The translations under genes were made by a program, and so were the position numbers. Positions 1 to 6,700 of a DNA stretch of 8,731 nt are shown in pieces; the first letter of the stretch is position 1; each line of letters starts with the position of its first letter. The stretch comes from Pedobacter sp. UBA4863 (GTDB taxonomy: Bacteria > Bacteroidota > Bacteroidia > Sphingobacteriales > Sphingobacteriaceae). The notes beneath the pieces are model-generated. The model had not been told where the DNA came from. It did not search any database and worked only from the letters and a program-made list of their open reading frames with translations. Location: contig NZ_DHDZ01000020.1 of the NCBI RefSeq assembly GCF_002399615.1, forward strand, positions 1 to 8,731. The letters run 5' to 3'.

Positions 1-377
1 AAGCTGGTGATAACGTAGGTTTATTGTTACGTGGTATTGAGAAAACTGATATCCGTCGTGGTATGGTTATCTGTAAACCAGGTTCAGTAACTCCTCACTC
101 AGACTTTAAAGCAGAGGTTTACGTATTGTCAAAAGCAGAAGGTGGTCGTCACACGCCATTCTTTAACAAATACCGTCCTCAATTCTATTTCCGTACTACA
201 GACGTAACTGGTGAAATTTCATTAGCTGAAGGTACTGAAATGGTTATGCCAGGCGATAACGTAACGATCACTGTGAAGTTGATCAACCCAATCGCAATGG
301 AAAAAGGCTTACGTTTCGCTATCCGTGAAGGTGGTAGAACAGTAGGTGCTGGTCAGGTAACTGAAATCTTAGCTTAA
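1..377 (+). CDS. tuf: Elongation factor Tu, 3' part (5' end outside window)
   Basis: EF-Tu is the GTPase that carries aminoacyl-tRNA to the ribosomal A site. Only the last 124 codons are present. The reading frame is already open at base 3 (AGDNVGLLLRG...) and ends at TAA 375-377, so the true start lies outside the window and the GTPase domain is not visible. What is seen is the end of beta-barrel domain 2 and all of domain 3. Hallmark EF-Tu strings include GGRHTPFF, YRPQFYFRTTDVTG, MVMPGDN and REGGRTVGAG. The Gln in YRPQF and the Ala in TVGAG, which are elfamycin (kirromycin) contact or resistance positions in the E. coli protein, keep the ordinary residue. The C-terminus (VTEILA) ends where the family normally ends, about 394 residues in E. 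coli. A hairpin terminator and tRNA-Trp follow directly. The identity is certain. Confidence 0.98.
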   Translation, partial: AGDNVGLLLRGIEKTDIRRGMVICKPGSVTPHSDFKAEVYVLSKAEGGRHTPFFNKYRPQFYFRTTDVTGEISLAEGTEMVMPGDNVTITVKLINPIAMEKGLRFAIREGGRTVGAGQVTEILA

Positions 378-396
378 TTTTAAGCTATAATATAAA

Positions 397-426
397 AAAA
401 AGAGCTAGTTTTGGCTAGCTCTTTTT
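397..426 (+). terminator. Intrinsic terminator after tuf
   Basis: A perfect 12-bp inverted repeat lies 20 bases after the tuf stop codon. The left arm is 397-408 (AAAAAGAGCTAG), the loop is 409-414 (TTTTGG) and the right arm is 415-426 (CTAGCTCTTTTT). The right arm ends in the T-run, so the hairpin has the classical A-stem/U-tract form and would also work for transcripts on the minus strand. It separates tuf from tRNA-Trp, whose 5' end begins 5 bases later. Confidence 0.85.
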
Positions 427-431
427 AATAC

Positions 432-502
432 ACGGGAATAGTTCAATGGTAGAATAGAGGTCTCCAAAACCTTTGATCAGGGTTCGAATCCTTGTTCCCG
501 TG
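432..502 (+). tRNA. trnW: tRNA-Trp (anticodon CCA)
   Basis: The full cloverleaf can be folded by eye. The acceptor stem is 432-438 with 495-501 (ACGGGAA/TTCCCGT, 7 pairs). The D stem is 441-444 with 452-455, and GG of the D loop is at 448-449. The anticodon stem is 457-461 with 469-473, and the loop CTCCAAA (462-468) carries anticodon CCA at 464-466. The variable loop has 4 nt. The T stem is 478-482 with 490-494, and the T loop TTCGAAT is at 483-489. The discriminator is G at 502, as usual for bacterial tRNA-Trp. The next bases are CAA, so the 3' CCA is not encoded and must be added after transcription. The gene lies between tuf and secE, a common arrangement in Bacteroidota. Confidence 0.96.
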
Positions 503-515
503 CAAATAAAATGAT

Positions 516-567
516 AAATTTTGAAGTGTTTAAATGAGTAATTCGCCCATTCAATCATTCAAAATTT
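516..567. repeat. 10-bp inverted repeat between tRNA-Trp and secE
   Basis: AAATTTTGAA at 516-525 and TTCAAAATTT at 558-567 are exact reverse complements separated by 32 bases, and a few more T follow. It could be a weak 3' terminator or end structure for the tRNA transcript. All pairs but two are A-T and the loop is long, so a chance match in AT-rich DNA is quite possible. No other gene fits into 503-588. Confidence 0.35.
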
Positions 568-588
568 TTTCATTTAAAGTTTTTAAAT

Positions 589-780
589 ATGGCTAAAGTA
601 GTTCAATTTATAAAGGAATCGTACGAAGAAATGACCCAAAAGGTAACTTGGCCTACTTGGGGCAGTCTTCAAAATTCTGCAGTCTTGGTTTTGGTGGCTT
701 CGGCCATTATATCTTTAGTAATTTTTGCTATGGATAAAGGCGCTAACTATATTCTCGAAACTTTTTACAATTCACTTTAA
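589..780 (+). CDS. secE: Preprotein translocase subunit SecE
   Basis: SecE is the small essential clamp subunit of the SecYEG channel in the cytoplasmic membrane. The product has 63 residues, the short single-span form found in most bacteria (E. coli SecE is longer, with three spans). Residues 1-19 form a charged amphipathic cytoplasmic helix (FIKESYEEMTQKV). The conserved VTWPTW motif follows at about 19-24, where the family has a W-P pair before the membrane. A hydrophobic span covers about 30-48 (SAVLVLVASAIISLVIFAM), and a short periplasmic tail follows. The ATG start at 589 has no Shine-Dalgarno sequence but follows a T/A-rich stretch. nusG starts 15 bases after the stop codon, the usual secE-nusG pairing. 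The product is confidently assigned despite its small size. Confidence 0.95.
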   Translation: MAKVVQFIKESYEEMTQKVTWPTWGSLQNSAVLVLVASAIISLVIFAMDKGANYILETFYNSL

Positions 781-795
781 AATAGATTTAATTAG

Positions 796-1338
796 ATGAG
801 CGATCAGTTGAAATGGTACGTTGTTAGAGCGGTAAGTGGTAAAGAGAAGAAAGTAAAGCAGTACATTGATTCGGAAATTAGTCGTTTAGGCTTGTCTCAT
901 CTAGTACCTCAAGTATTAATCCCAACGGAAAAATACTACCAGATGAAAGACGGTAAAAAGATTGCCAAAGAGCGTAACTACTACCCGGGCTATGTAATGA
1001 TTGAGGCGGCTTTAGACGGAGAGTTAGAGCACGTAATTAAAGGAATTAACAGTGTAATAGGTTTCTTGGGCGATAAAGCAGGTAACGCTATTCCAATGAG
1101 GCAAGCAGAGGTTAACCGTATTTTAGGCAAAGTTGATGAAATGAGCCAACAAAGCGAGACCATGAACGTTGCTTATTACGTTGGCGAAAACGTAAAAGTA
1201 ATGGACGGCCCTTTCAATGGTTTCTCAGGAATTATTGAAGAGGTTAACGAAGAGAAGAAAAAACTAAAAGTAATGGTTAAAATCTTCGGTAGAAAAACAC
1301 CGTTAGAGCTTAACTACATGCAAGTAGAAAAAGAGTAA
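796..1338 (+). CDS. nusG: Transcription termination/antitermination factor NusG
   Basis: NusG (bacterial Spt5) binds the RNA polymerase clamp, aids processivity, and links polymerase to Rho or to ribosomal protein S10. The product has 180 residues, close to the family's usual length. The N-terminal NGN domain spans about 5-110: WYVVRAVSGKEKKV at 7-20, then the signature YYPGYVMIE at 62-70, where many proteins have FFPGYV. A polar linker follows at about 112-126. The C-terminal KOW domain spans about 129-178, with GENVKVMDGPFNGFSGIIEEVN at its core. It has no extra inserted domain of the kind seen in specialised NusG paralogs such as UpxY or LoaP. With its place next to secE, this marks it as the housekeeping copy. 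The stop codon is followed within about 25 bases by a terminator hairpin, so secE-nusG looks like a separate transcription unit. Confidence 0.97.
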   Translation: MSDQLKWYVVRAVSGKEKKVKQYIDSEISRLGLSHLVPQVLIPTEKYYQMKDGKKIAKERNYYPGYVMIEAALDGELEHVIKGINSVIGFLGDKAGNAIPMRQAEVNRILGKVDEMSQQSETMNVAYYVGENVKVMDGPFNGFSGIIEEVNEEKKKLKVMVKIFGRKTPLELNYMQVEKE

Positions 1339-1358
1339 TAAATTTTTTATAAAAACTA

Positions 1359-1389
1359 TTGGAGGACTGCAAGATAATTTATATCTTTG
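1359..1389 (+). promoter_or_regulatory. Putative Bacteroidota-type promoter for rplKAJL(-rpoBC)
   Basis: The bases TTG (1359-1361), a 20-base spacer and TATCTTTG (1382-1389) match the published primary sigma factor promoter of Bacteroidota, TTG/TTTG-N(about 19-21)-TAnnTTTG, with no mismatch in the -7 box. The predicted start is roughly 1394-1397, which gives a leader of about 90 bases before rplK. The promoter lies within the nusG terminator hairpin: the left arm is spacer and the -7 box runs into the right arm. The call rests on consensus match and position only. Confidence 0.68.
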
Positions 1390-1400
1390 CAGTCCTTTTT
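1361..1400 (+). terminator. Intrinsic terminator after nusG
   Basis: AGGACTGCAA (1363-1372) pairs with TTGCAGTCCT (1387-1396). The stem continues past a one-base bulge (T1386) with GATA 1373-1376 on TATC 1382-1385, closing a 5-base loop. Two G-U pairs are possible at the base, and a T-run (1396-1400) follows. This is a strong hairpin plus U-tract, 24 bases after the nusG stop codon. Confidence 0.8.
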
Positions 1401-1407
1401 GCTTATA

Positions 1408-1442
1408 AAGCAATCTAAGGAATTCTAAATGTTACATTGCTT
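1408..1442 (+). promoter_or_regulatory. Possible leader hairpin upstream of rplK
   Basis: AAGCAAT (1408-1414) and ATTGCTT (1436-1442) are exact reverse complements around a 21-base loop, within the predicted rplK mRNA leader. In E. coli the L11-L1 operon is controlled by L1 binding to a leader structure that mimics its 23S rRNA site, so a structure here would fit. I could not recognise the L1 motif itself, and a 7-bp stem with a long loop may be chance. The leader ends in an A-rich, SD-less run just before the ATG. Confidence 0.3.
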
Positions 1443-1483
1443 CCAAAATTTAACATTGAGTTTTAATTAAACAAAAACAAAAA

Positions 1484-1924
1484 ATGGCAAAAGAAGTCAG
1501 TGCACTGATCAAATTACAGATCAAAGGCGGAGCTGCAAACCCATCGCCACCAGTAGGACCTGCATTAGGTGCTAAAGGGGTGAATATCATGGAGTTTTGT
1601 AAACAATTCAATGCTCGTACCCAAGATAAGCCAGGTAAAGTATTACCAGTTGTAATTACTGTATATGCTGACAAGTCTTTCGATTTCATCATCAAAACCC
1701 CTCCGGTGGCAATCCAATTAAAAGATGCTACCAAATTACAGAGTGGTTCTGCTGAACCTAACCGTAAAAAAGTTGGATCGGTGACTTGGGATCAAGTTAA
1801 GGCAATTGCTGAAGATAAAATGCCTGATTTAAATGCATTTACTATCGAATCAGCAATGAGTATGGTTGCTGGTACAGCACGTAGCATGGGTATCACTGTT
1901 TCAGGTGATGCGCCTTTTAACTAA
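1484..1924 (+). CDS. rplK: 50S ribosomal protein L11
   Basis: L11 sits at the base of the ribosomal stalk on the GTPase-associated region of 23S rRNA and helps factor-driven GTP hydrolysis. The product has 146 residues, slightly longer than E. coli L11 (142). The N-terminal domain (about 1-70) has the glycine/proline-rich segment GGAANPSPPVGPALGAKGVNIMEFCK at 15-40. Its Pro22 and Pro23 correspond to the prolines tied to thiostrepton and micrococcin sensitivity, and they are intact. A hinge KTPPVA (71-76) leads to the rRNA-binding C-terminal domain, with KVGSVTWDQV and GTARSMGI near the end. The ATG is preceded by an A-rich run (AAACAAAAACAAAAA) and no Shine-Dalgarno sequence. It is the first gene of the ribosomal-protein unit, downstream of the promoter at 1359-1389. 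rplA starts 26 bases after its stop codon. Confidence 0.98.
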   Translation: MAKEVSALIKLQIKGGAANPSPPVGPALGAKGVNIMEFCKQFNARTQDKPGKVLPVVITVYADKSFDFIIKTPPVAIQLKDATKLQSGSAEPNRKKVGSVTWDQVKAIAEDKMPDLNAFTIESAMSMVAGTARSMGITVSGDAPFN

Positions 1925-1950
1925 TTATTTAACATTAACAGTTTACACTA

Positions 1951-2649
1951 GTGGCTAAGTTAACAAAAAATCAAAAAATAGCACACGCTAAACTAGAAGC
2001 CGGTAAATCGTATTCTTTGAAAGAAGCATCAGCTTTGGTAAAAGAAATTACGTTAACTAAATTCGATGCATCAGTTGATATTGATGTGAGTTTAGGGGTA
2101 GATCCGCGTAAAGCCAATCAAATGGTGCGTGGCATAGCTACCTTACCACACGGTACCGGTAAAACTGTTCGCGTTTTAGTGCTTTGTACTCCTGATAAGG
2201 AAGAAGAGGCTAAAGCTGCAGGAGCAGATTTTGTAGGTTTAGACGAATATGTAGCTAAAATTGAAGGTGGTTGGACAGATGTAGACATTATTATCACTAC
2301 GCCTGCGTGTATGGCAAAAGTAGGTAAGTTGGGCCGTGTTTTAGGTCCAAGAAACTTAATGCCAAACCCAAAATCGGGTACAGTAACTAACGAAGTTGGT
2401 AAAGCTGTAACTGATGTAAAAGGCGGTAAGATTGATTTTAAAGTTGACAAAACTGGTATCATTCACGCTTCAATCGGAAAAGTATCATTCCCAGCGGAGA
2501 AAATTTATGAAAATGCTTTAGAAGTTCTACAAGTAATTTCAAAATTGAAACCATCTGCTGCTAAAGGAACTTATTTTAAGAGCATTCATGTATCTTCAAC
2601 AATGAGTCCTGGAATTGCAATTGAAACTAAATCAGTAGCGGGGATCTAA
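1951..2649 (+). CDS. rplA: 50S ribosomal protein L1 (GTG start)
   Basis: L1 forms the mobile L1 stalk that helps release deacylated tRNA from the E site, and in many bacteria it represses its own rplK-rplA mRNA. The product has 232 residues (E. coli 234). Domain I is made from the N-terminal (about 1-67) and C-terminal (about 160-232) parts, and domain II lies between. The signature GKLGRVLGPRNLMPNPKSGTVT is at about 125-146. The C-terminal VSSTMSPGIAI holds the Thr-Met pair (217-218) used for RNA binding. The start is GTG at 1951: translation from there gives (M)AKLTKNQKIAHAKL, which matches the family N-terminus, and no ATG lies nearby in frame. The stop codon is 2 bases from the rplJ start, which suggests translational coupling. 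Confidence 0.97.
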   Translation: MAKLTKNQKIAHAKLEAGKSYSLKEASALVKEITLTKFDASVDIDVSLGVDPRKANQMVRGIATLPHGTGKTVRVLVLCTPDKEEEAKAAGADFVGLDEYVAKIEGGWTDVDIIITTPACMAKVGKLGRVLGPRNLMPNPKSGTVTNEVGKAVTDVKGGKIDFKVDKTGIIHASIGKVSFPAEKIYENALEVLQVISKLKPSAAKGTYFKSIHVSSTMSPGIAIETKSVAGI

Positions 2650-2651
2650 TT

Positions 2652-3176
2652 ATGAACAGAGAAGAAAAACAAGAAGTAGTTTTAGCTCTACAAGAGAAAA
2701 TGCAAGAGTATGGTAATTTCTATATTACCGATACCTCAGGCTTATCTGTTGAAAAAGTAAATAACATCCGTCGCAAATGTTTCGAGAGCGGTATTGAAAT
2801 GAAAGTTGCAAAGAATACTTTGATCAAAAAAGCGATCGAAGGATTGGAAGGCGACTCATCTGAGATATTCACAGCATTAAAAGGTCAATCTGCCTTATTA
2901 TTTTCAAAAGTAGGTAATGGTCCAGCTAAGCTGATCAAATCACTAAGAAAAGGTAAAGGCGAAGATAAACCTCAATTGAAAGGCGCTTATGTTGACACAG
3001 CAATTTTCGTTGGCGATAACCAGTTAGACGCATTAGTAAGTCTTAAATCAAGAGAAGAACTTATTGGCGAAATCATTGGATTATTACAATCACCAGCTAA
3101 AAATGTGGTATCTGCTTTGCAGTCAGGCGGAGGTAAGATCGCAGGTATTGTTAAAACACTACAAGAAAGAGGTTAA
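2652..3176 (+). CDS. rplJ: 50S ribosomal protein L10
   Basis: L10 is the base of the ribosomal stalk. It binds 23S rRNA next to L11 and holds two or three L7/L12 dimers on its C-terminal helix. The product has 174 residues (E. coli 165). The N-terminal globular rRNA-binding domain covers about 1-130 and includes YITDTSGLSVEKVNNIRRK, the KVAKNTLIKKAI stretch (51-62) and LKGQSALLF. The C-terminal helix (about 134-174, REELIGEIIGLLQSPAKNV... through IAGIVKTLQ) is the L7/L12 docking helix, broken by Pro and Gly segments as usual. The ATG follows the rplA stop codon by only 2 bases. The usual place for an L10 leader RNA, between rplA and rplJ, is therefore absent, and any L10 autoregulation must act elsewhere. 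rplL follows after 65 bases. Confidence 0.97.
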   Translation: MNREEKQEVVLALQEKMQEYGNFYITDTSGLSVEKVNNIRRKCFESGIEMKVAKNTLIKKAIEGLEGDSSEIFTALKGQSALLFSKVGNGPAKLIKSLRKGKGEDKPQLKGAYVDTAIFVGDNQLDALVSLKSREELIGEIIGLLQSPAKNVVSALQSGGGKIAGIVKTLQERG

Positions 3177-3241
3177 CGGACACCTAATAAGTTCGTATTT
3201 AAACAAACAACAATTACGTAAAATTTTAAAATCTTAATAAA

Positions 3242-3619
3242 ATGGCAGATTTAAAAGCGTTTGCTGAGCAATTAGTAAACTTAACAGTTAAAGAAGTTAA
3301 TGAATTAGCTCAAATCTTAAAAGACGAGTATGGTATCGAGCCTGCTGCTGCTGCGGTAGCTGTAGCTGCTCCTGCTGCTGGTGGCGAAGCTGCTGCAGCT
3401 GAAGAGAAAACATCTTTTGATGTGATCTTGAAAGATGCTGGTGGTCAAAAATTAGCAGTAGTTAAATTAGTAAAAGACTTAACTGGTCTAGGTTTGAAAG
3501 AAGCTAAAGACTTAGTTGATGGTGCACCTAAAGAATTAAAAGCTGGTGTTGCTAAAGACGAAGCAGAAGCTCTTAAAAAACAATTAGAAGAAGCTGGAGC
3601 AGTAGTTGAGATTAAGTAA
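3242..3619 (+). CDS. rplL: 50S ribosomal protein L7/L12
   Basis: L7/L12 is the multi-copy stalk protein that recruits and stimulates EF-Tu, EF-G and the other translational GTPases. The product has 125 residues (E. coli 121). The N-terminal dimerisation domain is about 1-33 (MADLKAFAEQLVNLTVKEVNELAQILKDEYGI). A flexible Ala/Pro/Gly/Glu-rich hinge spans about 34-56. The compact C-terminal domain is about 57-125, with the factor-binding helix region KLAVVKLVKDLTGLGLKEAKDLVDGAP at about 70-96 and the C-terminus AVVEIK. The 65-base gap after rplJ (3177-3241) is AT-rich and shows no convincing promoter or hairpin; perhaps it lets rplL be translated independently and more often than rplJ, as L7/L12 is needed in several copies per ribosome. 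It is followed by two hairpins before rpoB. Confidence 0.98.
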   Translation: MADLKAFAEQLVNLTVKEVNELAQILKDEYGIEPAAAAVAVAAPAAGGEAAAAEEKTSFDVILKDAGGQKLAVVKLVKDLTGLGLKEAKDLVDGAPKELKAGVAKDEAEALKKQLEEAGAVVEIK

Positions 3620-3647
3620 TCACTTAATATAACGAAACTCAAAGAAA

Positions 3648-3673
3648 AGACTCCGACTTTAAAGTTGGAGTCT
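3648..3673 (+). promoter_or_regulatory. Strong hairpin after rplL (attenuator or processing site)
   Basis: AGACTCCGACT (3648-3658) pairs with AGTTGGAGTCT (3663-3673) through 11 pairs including one G-U, closed by a TTAA loop. It starts 29 bases after the rplL stop codon. The bases after it (ATTCCCGTTT) are not a true T-run, so it is at best a partial terminator. In E. coli the rplL-rpoB gap likewise contains an attenuator and an RNase III site that lower rpoBC expression relative to the ribosomal proteins. An equivalent role here is inferred from position. Confidence 0.62.
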
Positions 3674-3688
3674 ATTCCCGTTTATAAA

Positions 3689-3716
3689 CATTTCATTTTG
3701 TTTGGTGAATGAAATG
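3689..3716 (+). promoter_or_regulatory. Second hairpin in rplL-rpoB spacer
   Basis: CATTTCATT (3689-3697) and AATGAAATG (3708-3716) are exact 9-base reverse complements around a 10-base loop. The hairpin lies 15 bases downstream of the stronger one at 3648-3673. No T-run follows (CTTCCCTTT). It may stabilise or process the rpoB mRNA 5' end, or work with the first hairpin in attenuation. Its AT-rich stem makes it weaker. Confidence 0.45.
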
Positions 3717-3772
3717 CTTCCCTTTAAATACCAAAAAATAGTTTATTCTTAAACTAAATTAAATTTAGTCCC

Positions 3773-6700
3773 TTGGCAAATAAAGTCGACCAAAGAGTAA
3801 ATTTTGCACGTAGTAAGCACATTATCGATTATCCAGATTTTCTGGATGTGCAGTTGCAATCATTTAGAGAATTTTTTCAGATAGAAACCACTTCAGATAA
3901 CCGTCATACAGAAGGTTTATTTAAAGTGTTTGCTGAAAATTTCCCAATCACTGATTCTAGAAACATCTTTGTTTTAGAATTTTTAGATTATTTTATTGAT
4001 CCACCTCGTTATGACATTCCAGAATGTATTGACCGTGGGCTAACTTACAGCGTTCCGTTGAAAGCTAAATTGAAGCTTTCTTGTAACGATGCTGAACACG
4101 AAGATTTCGAAACCATTATTCAGGACGTGTATTTGGGAACTATTCCTTACATGACCCCGAAAGGTACTTTCGTAATCAATGGTGCAGAGCGTGTAATTGT
4201 ATCTCAATTGCACAGGTCTCCAGGTGTGTTTTTCGGTCAAAGCCGTCACACTAACGGAACCAAATTGTACTCTGCCCGTGTTATTCCTTTCAAAGGATCT
4301 TGGATTGAGTTTGCTACAGACGTTAATAACGTAATGTATGCTTATATCGACCGTAAAAAGAAATTCCCAGTAACTACGTTATTGCGTGCTATTGGTTACG
4401 ATTCTGATAAAGATATTCTAGAACTTTTTGATTTAGCTGATGAAGTAAAAGTTAGCAAATCTGGTTTGAAGAAATATACCGGACGTAAACTAGCTGCAAG
4501 AGTTCTTAGAAAATGGGTAGAAGATTTTGTGGATGAGGATACCGGTGAGGTAGTTTCTATTGACCGTAATGAAGTTATTTTAGACAGGGATACTGTTTTA
4601 GAAGACGAGCATATTGATTTAATCATCGATGCAGGTGTTAAAACGATCATCTTAACTAAAGATGATGGTGCTTCGCAAGCTGATTACACCATTATATATA
4701 ATACTTTACAAAAAGATACTTCTAACTCTGAAAAAGAGGCTGTGGAAAACATCTATCGTGCTTTGCGTAACGCAGAACCACCTGATGAGGAAACTGCAAG
4801 AGGTATCATTGATCGTTTATTCTTCTCGGATAAACGTTATGACTTGGGTGATGTAGGTAGATACCGCATTAACCGTAAGTTAAAAATGGATACCCCTGAT
4901 GAGGTTAAAGTATTAACGAAAGCAGATATTATTGCCATCGTTAAATATTTAATCAAATTAATCAACTCTAAAGAAGAGGTGGATGATATCGATCACTTAT
5001 CAAACCGTCGTGTACGTACGGTAGGTGAGCAATTGTACGCACAATTTGGTGTAGGTTTAGCTCGTATGGCTAGAACTATCCGTGAGCGTATGAACATTCG
5101 CGATAACGAGGTGTTTACGCCAACAGATTTGATCAATGCTCGTACATTGTCGTCTGTAATCAACTCTTTCTTTGGAACCAACCAACTTTCACAGTTCATG
5201 GATCAAACCAATCCTTTGGCAGAGATTACGCACAAGCGTCGTCTTTCGGCTTTAGGTCCAGGCGGTTTATCTCGTGAGCGTGCAGGTTTCGAGGTTCGTG
5301 ACGTTCACTACACGCACTACGGTCGTTTGTGTACTATCGAAACTCCAGAGGGTCCAAACATTGGTTTGATTTCATCACTATGTGTACATGCTAAAATCAA
5401 TAGCTTAGGTTTTATCGAAACTCCTTACAAAAAAGTTGTTGACGGTAAAGTGGCGATGAATGAGGATGTGATTTACCTGTCTGCAGAAGATGAAGATGGT
5501 AAAACTATCGCTCAAGCTAATGCTGCTTACGATGATAAAGGTAATTTCTCTACACCACGTGTTAAAGCACGTTACGAGGGCGATTTCCCGATTATCGAGC
5601 CTGAGAAATTAGACTTGATGGATATTGCACCTAACCAGATTACTTCAATCGCTGCTTCGTTAATCCCGTTCTTAGAACATGATGATGCGAACAGGGCTTT
5701 GATGGGATCGAACATGCAACGTCAGGCCGTACCATTGTTACGTCCTGAGGCTCCAATTGTAGGTACAGGTTTAGAAGGTCGCGTTGCTCGCGACTCGAGA
5801 ACTTTGATCAATGCAGAAGGAAATGGTGTTGTAGAGTATGTAGATGCAAATCAAATTGTAATCAAATATGAAAGAAATGACGACGATCGTTTAGTTTCTT
5901 TTGAAGGAGATAGCAAAGCTTATAGATTAACTAAGTTCAAAAAAACCAACCAAAACACTTGTATCAACTTAAAGCCAATTGTTAAAAAAGGTCAAAAAGT
6001 TACTAAAGGACAAGTACTTTGCGAAGGTTATGCAACTGAAGATGGCGAATTGGCATTAGGAAGAAACTTAAAAGTAGCTTTCATGCCGTGGCAAGGGTAT
6101 AACTTTGAGGATGCGATTGTAATTAACGAGCGTATTGTTAGAGAAGATATCTTTACTTCATTACACATCGAAGAGTTTGAACTAGAAGTACGTGATACCA
6201 AACGTGGCGAAGAGGAGTTAACTCCGGATATCCCTAACGTTTCTGAAGAGGCTACTAAAGACTTAGATGAAAACGGTATCATCCGTATCGGTGCAGAAGT
6301 GAAAGAAGGCGATATCCTTATCGGTAAAATTACACCAAAAGGAGAGTCTGATCCTTCACCAGAAGAGAAATTATTACGTGCAATCTTTGGAGACAAAGCC
6401 GGCGACGTAAAAGATGCTTCGTTGAAAACTCCACCATCAATTAAAGGTGTGGTTATCGATACTAAATTATTCTCTAGAGCTAAGAAAACTACAAAAGCTG
6501 AAGAAAAATCAGCAATTGAGAAGTTAGACAAGAAATATAATATCGCTACTGAGAATCTTAAAAACGAATTAGTAGATAAATTGTTCCAAGTTGTAAATGG
6601 CAAAACATCTCAAGGTGTATTCAACGTTTACAAAGAACTTTTAATTGCTAAAGGCGCTAAGTTTACTCAAAAAATATTAGCCGATCTAGAATATGCTCAC

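Noticed and set aside
492..523. Possible secE promoter: TTG (492-494), 20 bases, TAAATTTTG (515-523)
   Set aside because: The -7 element has three instead of two bases between TA and TTTG, and the TTG lies inside the tRNA T stem, so the match is too weak to annotate.
1450..1734. 94-codon minus-strand frame crossing the rplK start
   Set aside because: It covers the conserved L11 coding region on the other strand and shows no known domain. Its overlap with the rplK leader gives no evidence of an antisense gene.
3221..3241. AAAATTTTAAAAT palindromic stretch before rplL
   Set aside because: It is pure A/T with no loop, as expected by chance in this AT-rich spacer; no terminator or promoter pattern accompanies it.
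4662..4856. 64-codon + strand frame inside rpoB
   Set aside because: It is an out-of-frame reading of a continuous, motif-supported rpoB frame; there is no frameshift in rpoB that would need it.
5174..5254. Possible rifampicin-resistance change in the RpoB cluster I region
   Set aside because: All main resistance positions (Q474, D477, H487, R490, S492, L494) have the wild-type residue. Leu491 in place of E. coli Ile530 is a conservative difference, not a known resistance change.
6028..6603. 191-codon open frame on the minus strand inside rpoB
   Set aside because: It is wholly antisense to a conserved coding region, its Ser/Phe/Leu-rich translation has no recognisable motif, and it has no start context. 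It is a shadow of rpoB codon usage.
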